Shown: positions 1 through 7,453 of the stretch, one piece after another
Numbering within the stretch: position 1 is the stretch's first letter
Layout: each line of letters begins with the position of its first letter
Assembly (NCBI GenBank): GCA_035447605.1
Contig: DAOTHJ010000002.1
Coordinates: 1 to 64,000 of the forward strand
From: UMGS1668 sp035447605
Lineage (GTDB): Bacteria > Bacillota > Clostridia > Oscillospirales > Ruminococcaceae
Direction of reading: 5' to 3'
DNA length: 64,000 bases
Translations under genes and position numbers: made by a program
Notes under the pieces: generated by a model
The model's database searches: none
What the model was told of the DNA's origin: nothing
Seen by the model: only the letters and a program-made list of their open reading frames with translations

Positions 1-107
1 CCAAGAAGATCCGCGTCTTCACCTACCGTTCCAAAAAGTGCAGCAAGCGCTGCCTCGGTCACCGTCAGCCCTATACCAAGGTCGTCATTGGGGCGATCGA
101 AGGCTGA
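1..107 (+). CDS. rplU: 50S ribosomal protein L21, C-terminal part
   Basis: The open frame enters from the left edge (codons in phase from position 3) and ends at TGA 105-107. The visible 34 residues, including the basic segment GHRQPYTKV, match the C-terminus of bacterial L21, a 23S rRNA-binding protein of the large subunit. It is followed after 6 bases by prp and then by rpmA, the standard Firmicutes order L21-Prp-L27. The start and any leader autoregulatory structure lie outside the window. Confidence 0.93.
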   Translation, partial: KKIRVFTYRSKKCSKRCLGHRQPYTKVVIGAIEG

Positions 108-113
108 TTTCAG

Positions 114-431
114 ATGATCCGCGCGGAGTTTTGCTATCATAAAGGCCAGCCGGTCTCCTTCCGCATCAGCGGGCACGCCGGCTATGCCGAAAGCGGAAAA
201 GATATCGTCTGTGCGGCGGTGAGCGCCTGCACCGAGATGGCGGTCAACGGCATCACGGAGATCGTGAAAACGAAATGCGGCGTCGAGGTCGGAGAAGACA
301 GCGTCGAGCTGATTCTTCAAGAAAACGCAAGGCCGGCCGCATGGCATTTCGTCTCGGCCCTGCGGCTCGAGCTGCAGAATCTTTCACAGGACCACCCCGG
401 CACAGTCAACCTAATAATTTCGGAGGTGTAA
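114..431 (+). CDS. prp: Ribosomal-processing cysteine protease Prp (YsxB family)
   Basis: 105 residues, the normal family length. The signature GHAGYAESGKDIVCAAVSA holds the presumed catalytic dyad, His21 in GHAG and Cys33 in DIVCAAVS. In Firmicutes this protease removes a short N-terminal extension from ribosomal protein L27, which cells of this group need for functional ribosomes. The gene lies between rplU and rpmA, 6 bases after the first and 4 before the second, so it is co-transcribed with its substrate. The downstream L27 carries the expected cleavage motif, which supports the call. Start ATG 114. Confidence 0.95.
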   Translation: MIRAEFCYHKGQPVSFRISGHAGYAESGKDIVCAAVSACTEMAVNGITEIVKTKCGVEVGEDSVELILQENARPAAWHFVSALRLELQNLSQDHPGTVNLIISEV

Positions 432-435
432 AACC

Positions 436-720
436 ATGATCAGAATCGGTATTCAGTTCTTTGCTCATAAAAAGGGAATGGGCTCCACCAAAAACGGCCG
501 TGATTCCGAATCCAAGCGCCTCGGCGTCAAGAGAGCGGACGGCCAGTTCGTTCTTGCCGGCAACATTCTTGTTCGCCAGCGCGGCACCCACATTCATCCC
601 GGCGAGAATGTCGGAAAAGGTTCCGACGACACCCTGTTTGCTTTGAAAGACGGCATCGTCCGTTTCGAGCGTCTCGGCGCAGACCGCAAGAAGGTCAGCA
701 TCTACCCGGACGAGCAGTAA
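436..720 (+). CDS. rpmA: 50S ribosomal protein L27 with cleavable N-terminal extension
   Basis: 94 residues. The protein starts MIRIGIQFFAHKKG; the QFF/AHKKG junction (between Phe9 and Ala10) is the motif that Prp cuts in Firmicutes, leaving mature L27 starting at Ala10. The mature N-terminus reaches the peptidyl-transferase centre, so processing matters for translation. The body, with GSTKNGRDS and the glycine- and lysine-rich core, is standard L27. A GGAGG site overlaps the end of prp just upstream. A strong terminator follows at 728-763. Confidence 0.97.
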   Translation: MIRIGIQFFAHKKGMGSTKNGRDSESKRLGVKRADGQFVLAGNILVRQRGTHIHPGENVGKGSDDTLFALKDGIVRFERLGADRKKVSIYPDEQ

Positions 721-727
721 GGTACAC

Positions 728-763
728 CGCGGGCGGGCTTCGAAGTTCGCCCGCGATTTTTTT
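728..763 (+). terminator. Rho-independent terminator after rpmA
   Basis: Perfect 8-bp stem CGCGGGCG/CGCCCGCG (728-735 and 748-755), inner CTTCGAAG pairing, then a seven-T run. It ends the rplU-prp-rpmA operon ahead of obg. Confidence 0.9.
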
Positions 764-851
764 CGGCTTTTGTTTGAATGTGCGGCAGCCGCCGCCTGAG
801 TTTCGCCCGCGGAGAAATCCCGCGTGTGTATAGAAAGAAAGAGGTACCTTT

Positions 852-2114
852 TTGTTCGTAGATCTTGCAAAAATCAGAATCCGTGCGGGAAAAGGCGGCG
901 ACGGCGCCGTCGCATTCCACCGCGAAAAATTCGTCAATGCCGGCGGGCCGGACGGCGGCGACGGCGGAAAAGGCGGAAACGTCGTTTTCGCCGGCGACAG
1001 CAACCTTTCGAGTCTCGTCGATTTCAAATACCGCAAGCGCTATTTTGCCGAGGACGGCAAAAGCGGCTCGGGCAATAAGTGCTACGGAAAATCCGCGCCG
1101 GATCTCGTGATCCGCGTCCCCGTCGGCACCGTCGTCAAGGAGGCGGAGACCGGACGGATTCTGGCCGATATCTCCGACGACCGGCCGCAGATCGTGGCAA
1201 AGGGCGGCAAGGGCGGCTGGGGCAACGCGCATTTTGCGACCTCCACCCGCCAGATCCCGAATTTCGCGAAGGCAGGACTGCCCGGCGAAGAACGGGAGGT
1301 TACGCTGGAGCTCAAACTCCTCGCGGATGTGGGCTTGGTCGGCTTCCCGAATGTCGGAAAATCCACGCTGATCAGCGTCTGCTCCGCCGCGAAGCCGGAG
1401 ATCGCGAGCTATCCGTTCACGACGCTCACGCCGGTGCTCGGTGTGGTCAAAACGGATAACGGCTCCTTTGTTATGGCGGATATCCCGGGCCTCATCGAAG
1501 GCGCCGCGGAGGGCGTCGGCCTCGGGCACGACTTTCTCCGCCACGTCGAGCGCTGCCGGCTGATTCTTCATATCGTCGACATTGCCGCCGAGGAAGGCCG
1601 CGATCCGGTCGAGGATTACAAGACCATCAACCGGGAGCTGGAACGCTTCAACCCGGAGCTTGCGAAGCGCCCGCAGATTCTCGCGCTCAACAAATGCGAT
1701 GCCGCCATCCCCGAGATGATCGAGGAATTCGACAAATTCGCAAAGAGCGAGGGTCTGACCTATTACCTGATTTCCGCGGCCACCCGGCAGGGCGTCGACG
1801 AGCTGCTGAAGGCGCTTGAGGAGGCTCTCTCCAAGCTGCCGCCGGTGCTTCGCTATGAACCGGAGCCTGAGGCCCACCCGGAGATCACGGAAAAACAGGA
1901 GTTCACCGTCACGGTGGAGGACGGCGTCTACGTCGTGGATGCGCCGTGGCTTGCCCATACGCTCGGCTTCGTCGATCTGGACGATTACGAATCCATGCAG
2001 TATTTCCAGCGCGTGCTGCGTCTCTCCGGCATCATCGATAAGCTTGAAGAGATGGGCATTCAGGAGGGAGACACTGTCTCCGTGCTGGATATCGATTTTG
2101 AGTACGTCCGGTGA
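852..2114 (+). CDS. obgE: GTPase Obg/CgtA
   Basis: 420 residues, the three-domain length seen in Firmicutes. Residues 1 to about 157 are the glycine-rich Obg fold (GKGGDGAVAFHREKF). The G domain follows with GFPNVGKST (G1), DIPG (G3) and NKCD (G4). The last 80 residues are the OCT domain found in Clostridia and Bacilli. Obg is an essential GTPase that works in 50S assembly and the stringent and sporulation responses. The start is TTG at 852, chosen because AGAGG lies 8 bases upstream and the protein then opens at the conserved Obg N-terminus. It follows the L21-L27 operon, as in most bacteria. Confidence 0.97.
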   Translation: MFVDLAKIRIRAGKGGDGAVAFHREKFVNAGGPDGGDGGKGGNVVFAGDSNLSSLVDFKYRKRYFAEDGKSGSGNKCYGKSAPDLVIRVPVGTVVKEAETGRILADISDDRPQIVAKGGKGGWGNAHFATSTRQIPNFAKAGLPGEEREVTLELKLLADVGLVGFPNVGKSTLISVCSAAKPEIASYPFTTLTPVLGVVKTDNGSFVMADIPGLIEGAAEGVGLGHDFLRHVERCRLILHIVDIAAEEGRDPVEDYKTINRELERFNPELAKRPQILALNKCDAAIPEMIEEFDKFAKSEGLTYYLISAATRQGVDELLKALEEALSKLPPVLRYEPEPEAHPEITEKQEFTVTVEDGVYVVDAPWLAHTLGFVDLDDYESMQYFQRVLRLSGIIDKLEEMGIQEGDTVSVLDIDFEYVR

Positions 2115-2195
2115 TTCACGCCGATTTTCGGTGGCCTTGATTGTTCGCTTTTTTAAGGATTGATTTCCGATTTTTGTTTTATTGGGGGCTTGTCT

Positions 2196-2609
2196 TTGGA
2201 ACGCAGCGCACTGACCAAACAGGAGGCGGGGATGCTCAACGGCTTGTCTCTGGCCTTTGTCGGAGACTCGGCCTACGAGATTTTTGTCCGCGAAAAGCTG
2301 CTTGAGCATGGTTCTTTGCCGGCGGGGAAGCTCCATGAACGCGCGGTGCTCATGGTCCGGGCGGAGACGCAGGCAAAGGTGTACGATCTGCTGGAGCCGA
2401 TACTGGACGAAGACGAGCGGGGAATTCTGAAGCGCGGGCGAAACAGCGTCGTGGGGCGCATTCCCCATAATGCCACCGCCGCCGAGTACCGGAAGGCGAC
2501 CGGCGTTGAGGCGTTGTTCGGCTGGCTCTGGCTTTCCGGAAACGAATCCCGCGCGCGGGATCTGTTTCAGGCATCGCTGGGAATCTTGAATGGGGAGGCC
2601 TTGGTGTGA
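2196..2609 (+). CDS. mrnC: Mini-ribonuclease III
   Basis: 137 residues from the preferred start. It has the Mini-III pattern: the RNase III catalytic motif as LAFVGDSAYEIFVRE (Asp as general catalytic residue), then GRNS, PHNATAAEYRKATGVEALFGWLWL, and no double-stranded RNA-binding domain. In Bacillus this enzyme matures 23S rRNA ends. Start TTG 2196 is preferred because a GGGGG ribosome site lies 7 bases upstream. The frame is open from TTG 2160, but that start has an AAGGA directly abutting it, which is too close. The gene overlaps the start of the next gene (GTGA), suggesting translational coupling. Confidence 0.88.
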   Translation: MERSALTKQEAGMLNGLSLAFVGDSAYEIFVREKLLEHGSLPAGKLHERAVLMVRAETQAKVYDLLEPILDEDERGILKRGRNSVVGRIPHNATAAEYRKATGVEALFGWLWLSGNESRARDLFQASLGILNGEALV

Positions 2610-3466
2610 GAAAGCGGGACGGAATTTTCTGGGATATTTGTGCAGAGATATTCGGTTCGCTTCTTTTTGCGTTGGGCGTGGATATTTTCACCGCGCCGAA
2701 CAATATCGCGCCGGGCGGCGTCACCGGCATCGCCACGATGCTCAACGACCTGACCGGCCTGCCGATCGGCATCACGAGCCTCTTGCTCAACCTACCGCTG
2801 ATTCTGCTCGGGTGGAAATTCCTCGGGAAGAAGTTTATCCATTCCACGCTGCGCACACTGCTGATCCTAACGACGCTGACGGATATGTTCGCCGTTTTTC
2901 TTCCGAAATACACCGGCAACATGCTGCTGGCGTCCATCTTCGGCGGGCTTCTGATCGGCGCGGGGCTGGGCGTCGTCTTTCAGCGGGGCTCCTCGACCGG
3001 CGGCTCGGATATCATCGGCCGGCTGCTGCTGCTCAGATATCCGCATATTCAGCTCGGCAAGATGCTGCTGTACGTTGATTTTGCCGTCATCCTCGCCGCA
3101 GGCTTTTATTTTGCCAGCATGGAGGCCGCCCTTTATGCCCTCGTCTCGGTCTATGCCGCGGAACGGGCGCTGGATACGGTGCTCTACGGCGACCGGCGCG
3201 GCGTGATCGCGTGGGCAGTCGTGCAGGATCCTGAGGCGGCGGCCCGGCGCATTATGGAAAAGACCGATCGGGGCGTCACCTTCCTGAGCGGGGAGGGCGG
3301 CTATACCGGCGGAGTTCGTCGGGTCATCATGTGCGCCATGCCGGAGAACCAGTTCCCGATTTTCAAAAAAGTCGTGAAGGAATGCGACCCAGCCGCCTTT
3401 ATCATGTCCGCGCCCTCCAACGACATCATCGGCGAGGGTTTCCGTCCCATGCGGATCGAAGGCTGA
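2606..3466 (+). CDS. YitT family membrane protein (DUF161 plus DUF2179)
   Basis: 286 residues, start GTG 2606 overlapping the stop of mrnC. The first about 200 residues hold five or six hydrophobic segments with the family signature NNIAPGGVTGIATMLN and GSSTGGSDIIGRLL. The C-terminal soluble part (from about residue 215, EKTDRGVTFLSGEGGYTGG) is the DUF2179 cytoplasmic domain. Members are widespread in Firmicutes in several paralogues; substrate and role are not established. The assignment is by family signature only. Confidence 0.88.
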   Translation: MRKRDGIFWDICAEIFGSLLFALGVDIFTAPNNIAPGGVTGIATMLNDLTGLPIGITSLLLNLPLILLGWKFLGKKFIHSTLRTLLILTTLTDMFAVFLPKYTGNMLLASIFGGLLIGAGLGVVFQRGSSTGGSDIIGRLLLLRYPHIQLGKMLLYVDFAVILAAGFYFASMEAALYALVSVYAAERALDTVLYGDRRGVIAWAVVQDPEAAARRIMEKTDRGVTFLSGEGGYTGGVRRVIMCAMPENQFPIFKKVVKECDPAAFIMSAPSNDIIGEGFRPMRIEG

Positions 3467-3955
3467 GCGACGCCGGAACCGAGACGGTCGGGGGACTCGG
3501 CAGCGAGGGAATGCGATTGTTCGACACTCGGCCGGGCAGGCTCGCGGAGGTTTGCCTGACGGCGAAGAATCCCGTCGCCGACCCCCTGATTCATAATCAT
3601 GAGCTTACCGCCATCCATATCCGCAACTTTGAGAATGCCACGGATTTTTCCGTCGCCGGCCGCGTGATGCGGATCCTCGCTATTTTTGCATCCCGGTTTT
3701 CGGTGCCCGGAAGTTTCCCGCCCGTCACAAAAATTTTGTGGAAACGGCGGGTATTTTCGGCTGGCCGGCATCCCGCGGGTTTTCTGAAAGCCCATATAAA
3801 ATGCAGAACTTCGGCAAAAACGAATCCCGGCAAAAAAACAAAAGATTGCATAATATCTCCGCGTACGGGAAAAATGAGAACGAAAGCAGTGCTTTTAAAA
3901 GAATCACTCAGTAAAAGCGGCACTTTCTAATCTTTTCCGAAACGGAGATCTTTTT
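3467..3955. other. 489-bp stretch without a recognisable gene
   Basis: An open frame runs through on plus, but its residue composition and lack of a ribosome site look like chance reading of G+C-rich DNA. I see no tRNA, no rho-independent terminator and no convincing promoter. The sequence turns A-rich from about 3820. It could hold the promoter for the small gene at 3956 or an unrecognised small RNA. Confidence 0.4.
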
Positions 3956-4111
3956 ATGCTTTCCAACAATCAGAACTATTCCAGAGAGAACAGCTCTAAC
4001 GGCAGCAGCCATCCTTCCCAGGGCCCGCAGAATCCGCAGAGCCCGCAGAAAGCGAACCAGCAGAGCCAGCAGAAACAGAACCAGCAGAAGGACTGCACAG
4101 AGCACCGCTGA
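3956..4111 (+). CDS. Small Gln/Asn/Ser/Pro-rich protein, 51 residues
   Basis: ATG 3956 to TGA 4109-4111, preceded by ACGGAG 9 to 14 bases upstream and followed 62 bases later by a strong terminator, so it forms its own transcription unit. The protein is almost entirely low-complexity polar sequence (MLSNNQNYSRENSSNG, then PQNPQSPQ and NQQSQQKQNQQKD). No transmembrane segment or signal peptide is visible. It sits just upstream of yabP and yabQ. Short Gln/Asn-rich proteins of this kind occur in spore-formers among small acid-soluble or coat-associated proteins, but no family signature is visible and the role is unknown. Confidence 0.6.
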   Translation: MLSNNQNYSRENSSNGSSHPSQGPQNPQSPQKANQQSQQKQNQQKDCTEHR

Positions 4112-4173
4112 GGAAACCGAAAGGATGAGCCCCGAGGGAGCATCCGACGGATTCCGTTCGCGGCCAAACGGCA

Positions 4174-4208
4174 CCGGGGAATGCTTTTCCGCATTCCCCG
4201 GTATTTTT
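4174..4208 (+). terminator. Rho-independent terminator after the small polar-protein gene
   Basis: Perfect 11-bp stem CCGGGGAATGC/GCATTCCCCGG (4174-4184, 4191-4201), 6-base loop, then TATTTTTT. Confidence 0.92.
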
Positions 4209-4263
4209 TCCGCCTTTTTTCCATAAGATGCCCGGAGAGAACCTACTTTCGGGAGGCGGTAGC

Positions 4264-4545
4264 ATGAAAGAGATGGGGCAGGCCGAAGTGAGGCCCCATT
4301 GGGTAAAGATCGACGGCAGGGAGAAGCTCTCCGCCGCCGGAATCGTTTCGCTGGAGGGATTCGACGAGCGGGAGATCCATGCCGCGCTGCCGGATTCGAT
4401 TCTGGTAATCGGCGGGAGAAACCTCAAGGTGACCAGTTTTTCCGCGGAGACGGGAGACCTTTCCGCGGAAGGGAAGATCGACTATCTGCGCTATTCCGGA
4501 AGGCTGCCGCGGCGGGCGGGTTTTCTGGCGAAGCTCTCGCGCTGA
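4264..4545 (+). CDS. yabP: Sporulation protein YabP
   Basis: 93 residues from ATG 4264, which has GGGAGG about 9 bases upstream; an upstream ATG at 4228 in the same frame lacks a site. The fold shows the YabP/YqfC pattern: VKIDGREKLSAAGIVSLEGFDE, a beta-rich middle with LVIGGRNLKV, and EGKIDYLRYS near the end. YabP is needed for sporulation in Bacillus, being made in the mother cell. It is followed 9 bases later by yabQ, then divIC and a yabR-like gene, the same order as in B. subtilis. Confidence 0.9.
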   Translation: MKEMGQAEVRPHWVKIDGREKLSAAGIVSLEGFDEREIHAALPDSILVIGGRNLKVTSFSAETGDLSAEGKIDYLRYSGRLPRRAGFLAKLSR

Positions 4546-4554
4546 GGAGGCAGC

Positions 4555-5265
4555 ATGTTCTTTTACGACGACATCAACGCGTTCCAGACGGAGCTCTTTT
4601 TTGAGGCGGTGCTGTTCGGTGCGGAGCTTGCCCTCTGCCGCAGCGCACAGGATCTTTTCCGCTTTCTGTTTCCGCCGGGAAAGCGCCGCCGCTTCTTTGG
4701 GGATGTGCTTTACTGCCTGGTCGCCGGATTCCTGTATTTTTCATTCCTGCTGGAATGCAACTACGGCCAGCCGCGGCTGTATCTCTATCTCGGCTCCGCG
4801 GCCGGATTTGCCGTATGGATGGAGACGGCAGGACGGCTCGTCTCGCTGGTCGGGCGGCTGATTGTCCGAATCCGGAGAGCGCTTTTCCGCCTGTTTGCAC
4901 CGCCGCTGCGCAGGATGGCATCGTTTTTCCGGGGAATCGGCAGGAAAACGGCGGAAAAAGGGGCAAGCATGTTCAAAAAATCTTCAAAAAACCTGAAAAA
5001 ACTATTGAAAAAGGAACGCAAAATAGTGTATAATCCAGTGTGTTTAGGTATCAGGAAATATGCGAAATTATTTTCCGCCGGCGGACGTGTGCGGGCGTTT
5101 ACCGGAAAGGGAATGAAGGAGCGTCGTGGATTTGAAGCAGAAAGCCAAAGAGAAGAAGAACAGAAGTCTGTTTCTCCGGCTTGCGGTGATCGCATTCGGG
5201 GTGTATATCCTGTATGCCCTCGTGAGCTTTCAGGTAGACATCACCAAAAAACGCGCGGAGCTTGA
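4555..5265 (+). CDS. yabQ: Spore cortex biosynthesis protein YabQ
   Basis: 236 residues as read, start ATG 4555 with GAGG 7 to 10 bases upstream. The N-terminal half has the YabQ pattern of several hydrophobic segments (about residues 13-32, 42-70 and 76-102), consistent with a membrane protein of the forespore outer membrane. The basic stretch around residues 135-160 (KKSSKNLKKLLKKERK) is where family members normally end. Here the frame continues about 75 residues more, through a sigma-A-type promoter (5005-5034) and 140 bases into divIC. Either the tail is genuine overlapping code or an indel has removed the normal stop. Confidence 0.8.
   Translation: MFFYDDINAFQTELFFEAVLFGAELALCRSAQDLFRFLFPPGKRRRFFGDVLYCLVAGFLYFSFLLECNYGQPRLYLYLGSAAGFAVWMETAGRLVSLVGRLIVRIRRALFRLFAPPLRRMASFFRGIGRKTAEKGASMFKKSSKNLKKLLKKERKIVYNPVCLGIRKYAKLFSAGGRVRAFTGKGMKERRGFEAESQREEEQKSVSPACGDRIRGVYPVCPRELSGRHHQKTRGA
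5005..5034 (+). promoter_or_regulatory. Sigma-A-type promoter inside the 3' part of yabQ
   Basis: TTGAAA (5005-5010), 18-base spacer, TATAAT (5029-5034), about 92 bases upstream of the divIC start. It would let divIC and the S1-domain gene be expressed in vegetative cells independently of the sporulation genes. Confidence 0.7.
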
Positions 5266-5431
5266 GGCTGCCAAAGAGGAATATAACCGCCAGCAGATCG
5301 AGAACGAAGAGCTTCAGCGTACTTTGGATACCTACGGCACCAACGATTTCATCGAGAGCATGGCGCGGGACAAGCTCGGCTATGCCTATTCCGACGAGCA
5401 TTTTTATGTCGATGTCTCCGGCACGGATTGA
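5126..5431 (+). CDS. divIC: Septum formation initiator DivIC
   Basis: 101 residues from GTG 5126, with AAGGAG 7 to 12 bases upstream. Topology: basic cytoplasmic N-terminus (about 1-16), one transmembrane segment (about 17-36, LRLAVIAFGVYILYALVSF), then an extracytoplasmic coiled coil rich in Glu and Lys (EAAKEEYNRQQIENEEL), and the conserved end region with ARDKLGYAYSDE. DivIC forms a complex with FtsL and DivIB/FtsQ at the division septum. Both partners are encoded in this window (44093 and 53539). Confidence 0.92.
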   Translation: MDLKQKAKEKKNRSLFLRLAVIAFGVYILYALVSFQVDITKKRAELEAAKEEYNRQQIENEELQRTLDTYGTNDFIESMARDKLGYAYSDEHFYVDVSGTD

Positions 5432-5472
5432 GGCGCACTTTTTAAGGAGTTTGAGAGGGAGCAAAAAAATCT

Positions 5473-5964
5473 ATGCAGCTTGAGGTTGGCTCTGTTTTGG
5501 AGGGAAAAGTTTCCGGCATTACGAATTTCGGCGTTTTTGTCGATTTGTCCGGCGGCAAGACCGGCATGGTACATATCTCCGAAGTTGCGCACACGTATGT
5601 AAAAGACATCAAGGAATTCGTGACCATGCACCAGACGGTGAAAGTGAAGGTTCTCGGCATTTCGCCGGACGGCAAGATCAGCCTCTCTATGAAGCAGGCG
5701 GAGGAGCCTCCGGAGGATCAGCCGCAGCGCCCGTTCAGGGACCGTCCGCCGCGTCAGGACCGTTCACGTTCCGGCCCCGGAACCGACAGCTTTGAGTTCC
5801 GCCCGCGGAACCAGAATCAAAATCTGTCCTTTGAGGACATGATGAACCGCTATAAACAGTGCAGCGACGAAAAGATGGATGATCTCAAGGATGTCATCGA
5901 GAGCCGCAAAGGTTCCCAGAATCGCCGCACCAAGAATAAAAACCGCGGTTTCTATGACGATTGA
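5473..5964 (+). CDS. S1 RNA-binding domain protein (YabR-like)
   Basis: 163 residues from ATG 5473, with GAGGGAG about 9 bases upstream. Residues 3 to about 72 are a complete S1 OB-fold (VLEGKVSGITNFGVFVDLSGGKTGMVHISEVA). A Pro/Arg-rich linker follows (about 78-105), then a short acidic/basic C-terminal segment SFEDMMNRYKQCSDEKMDDL conserved in clostridial relatives. In B. subtilis the gene at this place, yabR, encodes a similar general stress-type RNA-binding protein. The target RNA is unknown. A terminator follows at once. Confidence 0.87.
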   Translation: MQLEVGSVLEGKVSGITNFGVFVDLSGGKTGMVHISEVAHTYVKDIKEFVTMHQTVKVKVLGISPDGKISLSMKQAEEPPEDQPQRPFRDRPPRQDRSRSGPGTDSFEFRPRNQNQNLSFEDMMNRYKQCSDEKMDDLKDVIESRKGSQNRRTKNKNRGFYDD

Positions 5965-5975
5965 TCAGTAAGGCG

Positions 5976-6006
5976 AAGGGTATTGCTTCCGGCGATACCC
6001 TTTTTT
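5976..6006 (+). terminator. Rho-independent terminator after the S1-domain gene
   Basis: Stem AAGGGTAT/ATACCCTT (5976-5983, 5995-6002) with an 11-base loop, ending in a six-T run. Confidence 0.85.
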
Positions 6007-6020
6007 GAAAGGGTGGGACT

Positions 6021-7175
6021 ATGCTTTTCTACAATGCCCGGATTCACACGTCCGCGGGGCCAGAAATTGAAAACGGCTTCATCCTCGCGCGGGACGGGAA
6101 GATCCTCGACGTCGGGCCTTCGGACTTTCTGCCGAAGGAGGAGGACGCCGTCGATCTTCAGGGCGCGACGGTCTATCCGGGTTTTGTCGATGCCCATTCC
6201 CATATCGGCATGTGGGGGGACGGCAAGGGCCAGGATGCGGACGACGGCAACGAGGATACTGATCCCGCCACGCCGCAGCTCCGCGCCGTTGACGCCGTCA
6301 ATCCGGCGGACCGGGCATTCCGGGAGGCGCTCGAGGCCGGCGTCACCACGGTCGTCACAGGGCCGGGCAGCGCCAACGCGGTCGCCGGGCAGATGCTCGC
6401 GCTCAAGACCTACGGCGCAACGATTGAGGATAGGATCATCCGCTGCCCGCTGGCGATGAAATTCGCCTTGGGCGAAAACCCGATCAATACATACCGCCAG
6501 CGCGGAGAGACGCCCGCCACCAGAATGGCTACCGCGGCCGTGATCCGCGAGCAACTGATGAAGGCCCGCCGCTACGCCGAGGACATGCAGGCGAGCGAGG
6601 AGGACGACGAAGTCGATCCGCCGGATTTCGACATGAAGGCCGAGTCTCTGCAAGAGGTGCTGGAAGGCACCGTGCAGGCCCATTTTCATGCACACCGGCA
6701 GGACGACATCTTCACGGCCGTCCGCATCGCCGAGGAGTTCCATCTGAACGCGGTCATCATCCACGGCACGGAGGGCTGGCTCGCCCCCGATCAGCTCGCC
6801 GCGAAGCACATCCCGGTCGTCGCGGGGCCGATGATCGGCACGCGCACGAAGCCGGAGCTTGCCAACATGGACGACTGCAATCCGGCGGAGCTCGCGGAAG
6901 CCGGTATCCCGGTTGCCATCTGCACGGATCATCCGGAGGTGCCGGAGCGCTTTCTCGCCCTGTCGGCGGGCATCGCCGTACGCGGCGGCATGAGCCGGGA
7001 GGACGCCCTCGCCGCCATCACGATCGTTCCGGCCGAGATCTGCGGCATCGCGGATCGGGTCGGTTCCATCGAGCCGGGTAAGGATGCGGATCTTGTCGTT
7101 TTTGATGACGATCCCTTCTCCGTCTATGCGGAGCCTGTCATGGTGGTCGCCGGCGGGGAGATTGTCGAAGAGTAG
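6021..7175 (+). CDS. Metal-dependent amidohydrolase (imidazolonepropionase-like)
   Basis: 384 residues from ATG 6021, with GGGTGGG upstream. The amidohydrolase metal motifs occur in order: GFVDAHSHIG (HxH, about residue 57-60), a Lys-containing strand ALKTYG, HAHR (about 226), HGTEG and CTDHPE with the catalytic Asp, followed by the C-terminal beta sandwich with GSIEPGKDADLVVFDDDP. This is the cyclic-amide hydrolase type that also includes imidazolonepropionase and related enzymes. The substrate cannot be told from the sequence. It lies alone between two terminators, so it is probably monocistronic. Confidence 0.88.
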   Translation: MLFYNARIHTSAGPEIENGFILARDGKILDVGPSDFLPKEEDAVDLQGATVYPGFVDAHSHIGMWGDGKGQDADDGNEDTDPATPQLRAVDAVNPADRAFREALEAGVTTVVTGPGSANAVAGQMLALKTYGATIEDRIIRCPLAMKFALGENPINTYRQRGETPATRMATAAVIREQLMKARRYAEDMQASEEDDEVDPPDFDMKAESLQEVLEGTVQAHFHAHRQDDIFTAVRIAEEFHLNAVIIHGTEGWLAPDQLAAKHIPVVAGPMIGTRTKPELANMDDCNPAELAEAGIPVAICTDHPEVPERFLALSAGIAVRGGMSREDALAAITIVPAEICGIADRVGSIEPGKDADLVVFDDDPFSVYAEPVMVVAGGEIVEE

Positions 7176-7201
7176 AAATTCTTTTTGAATATCGTCAAAA
7201 A

Positions 7202-7235
7202 ACGGGTGCCGGAAAAAAATTCCGGCACCCGTTTC
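7202..7235 (+). terminator. Rho-independent terminator after the amidohydrolase gene
   Basis: 12-bp perfect stem ACGGGTGCCGGA/TCCGGCACCCGT (7202-7213, 7221-7232) with a 7-base A/T loop and a short T stretch after it. A-rich DNA precedes it, so it could also act on the opposite strand. Confidence 0.85.
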
Positions 7236-7354
7236 AGTTTCTTCCAGACCACAACAATATAAATATATCACTTCGGAATTCAAAGGTAAACACCCTTTTT
7301 TAAAATTCGTCGTCGAGCATAACAAAGGATTCACATTTTAGTAAAATTCGTGAA

Positions 7355-7384
7355 TGGAATCACCTCGGGCCGATATGGTATAAT
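7355..7384 (+). promoter_or_regulatory. Promoter of hpf
   Basis: Extended -10 TGGTATAAT (TATAAT 7379-7384). The -35 is poor (TGGAAT at 7355-7360, 18-base spacer), typical of extended -10 promoters. Confidence 0.6.
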
Positions 7385-7453
7385 GAAAGCGGTGGAAGAA
7401 AGGCGGTGGTCTTTTCGAAGCCGCCGTGTTCCGCCTAAAAAGGAGGCAGCATT

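Noticed and set aside
3331..3930. Gene in the stretch after the YitT gene
   Set aside because: The open frame starts inside the YitT gene, has no ribosome site and chance-like composition; the opposite strand frames are no better.
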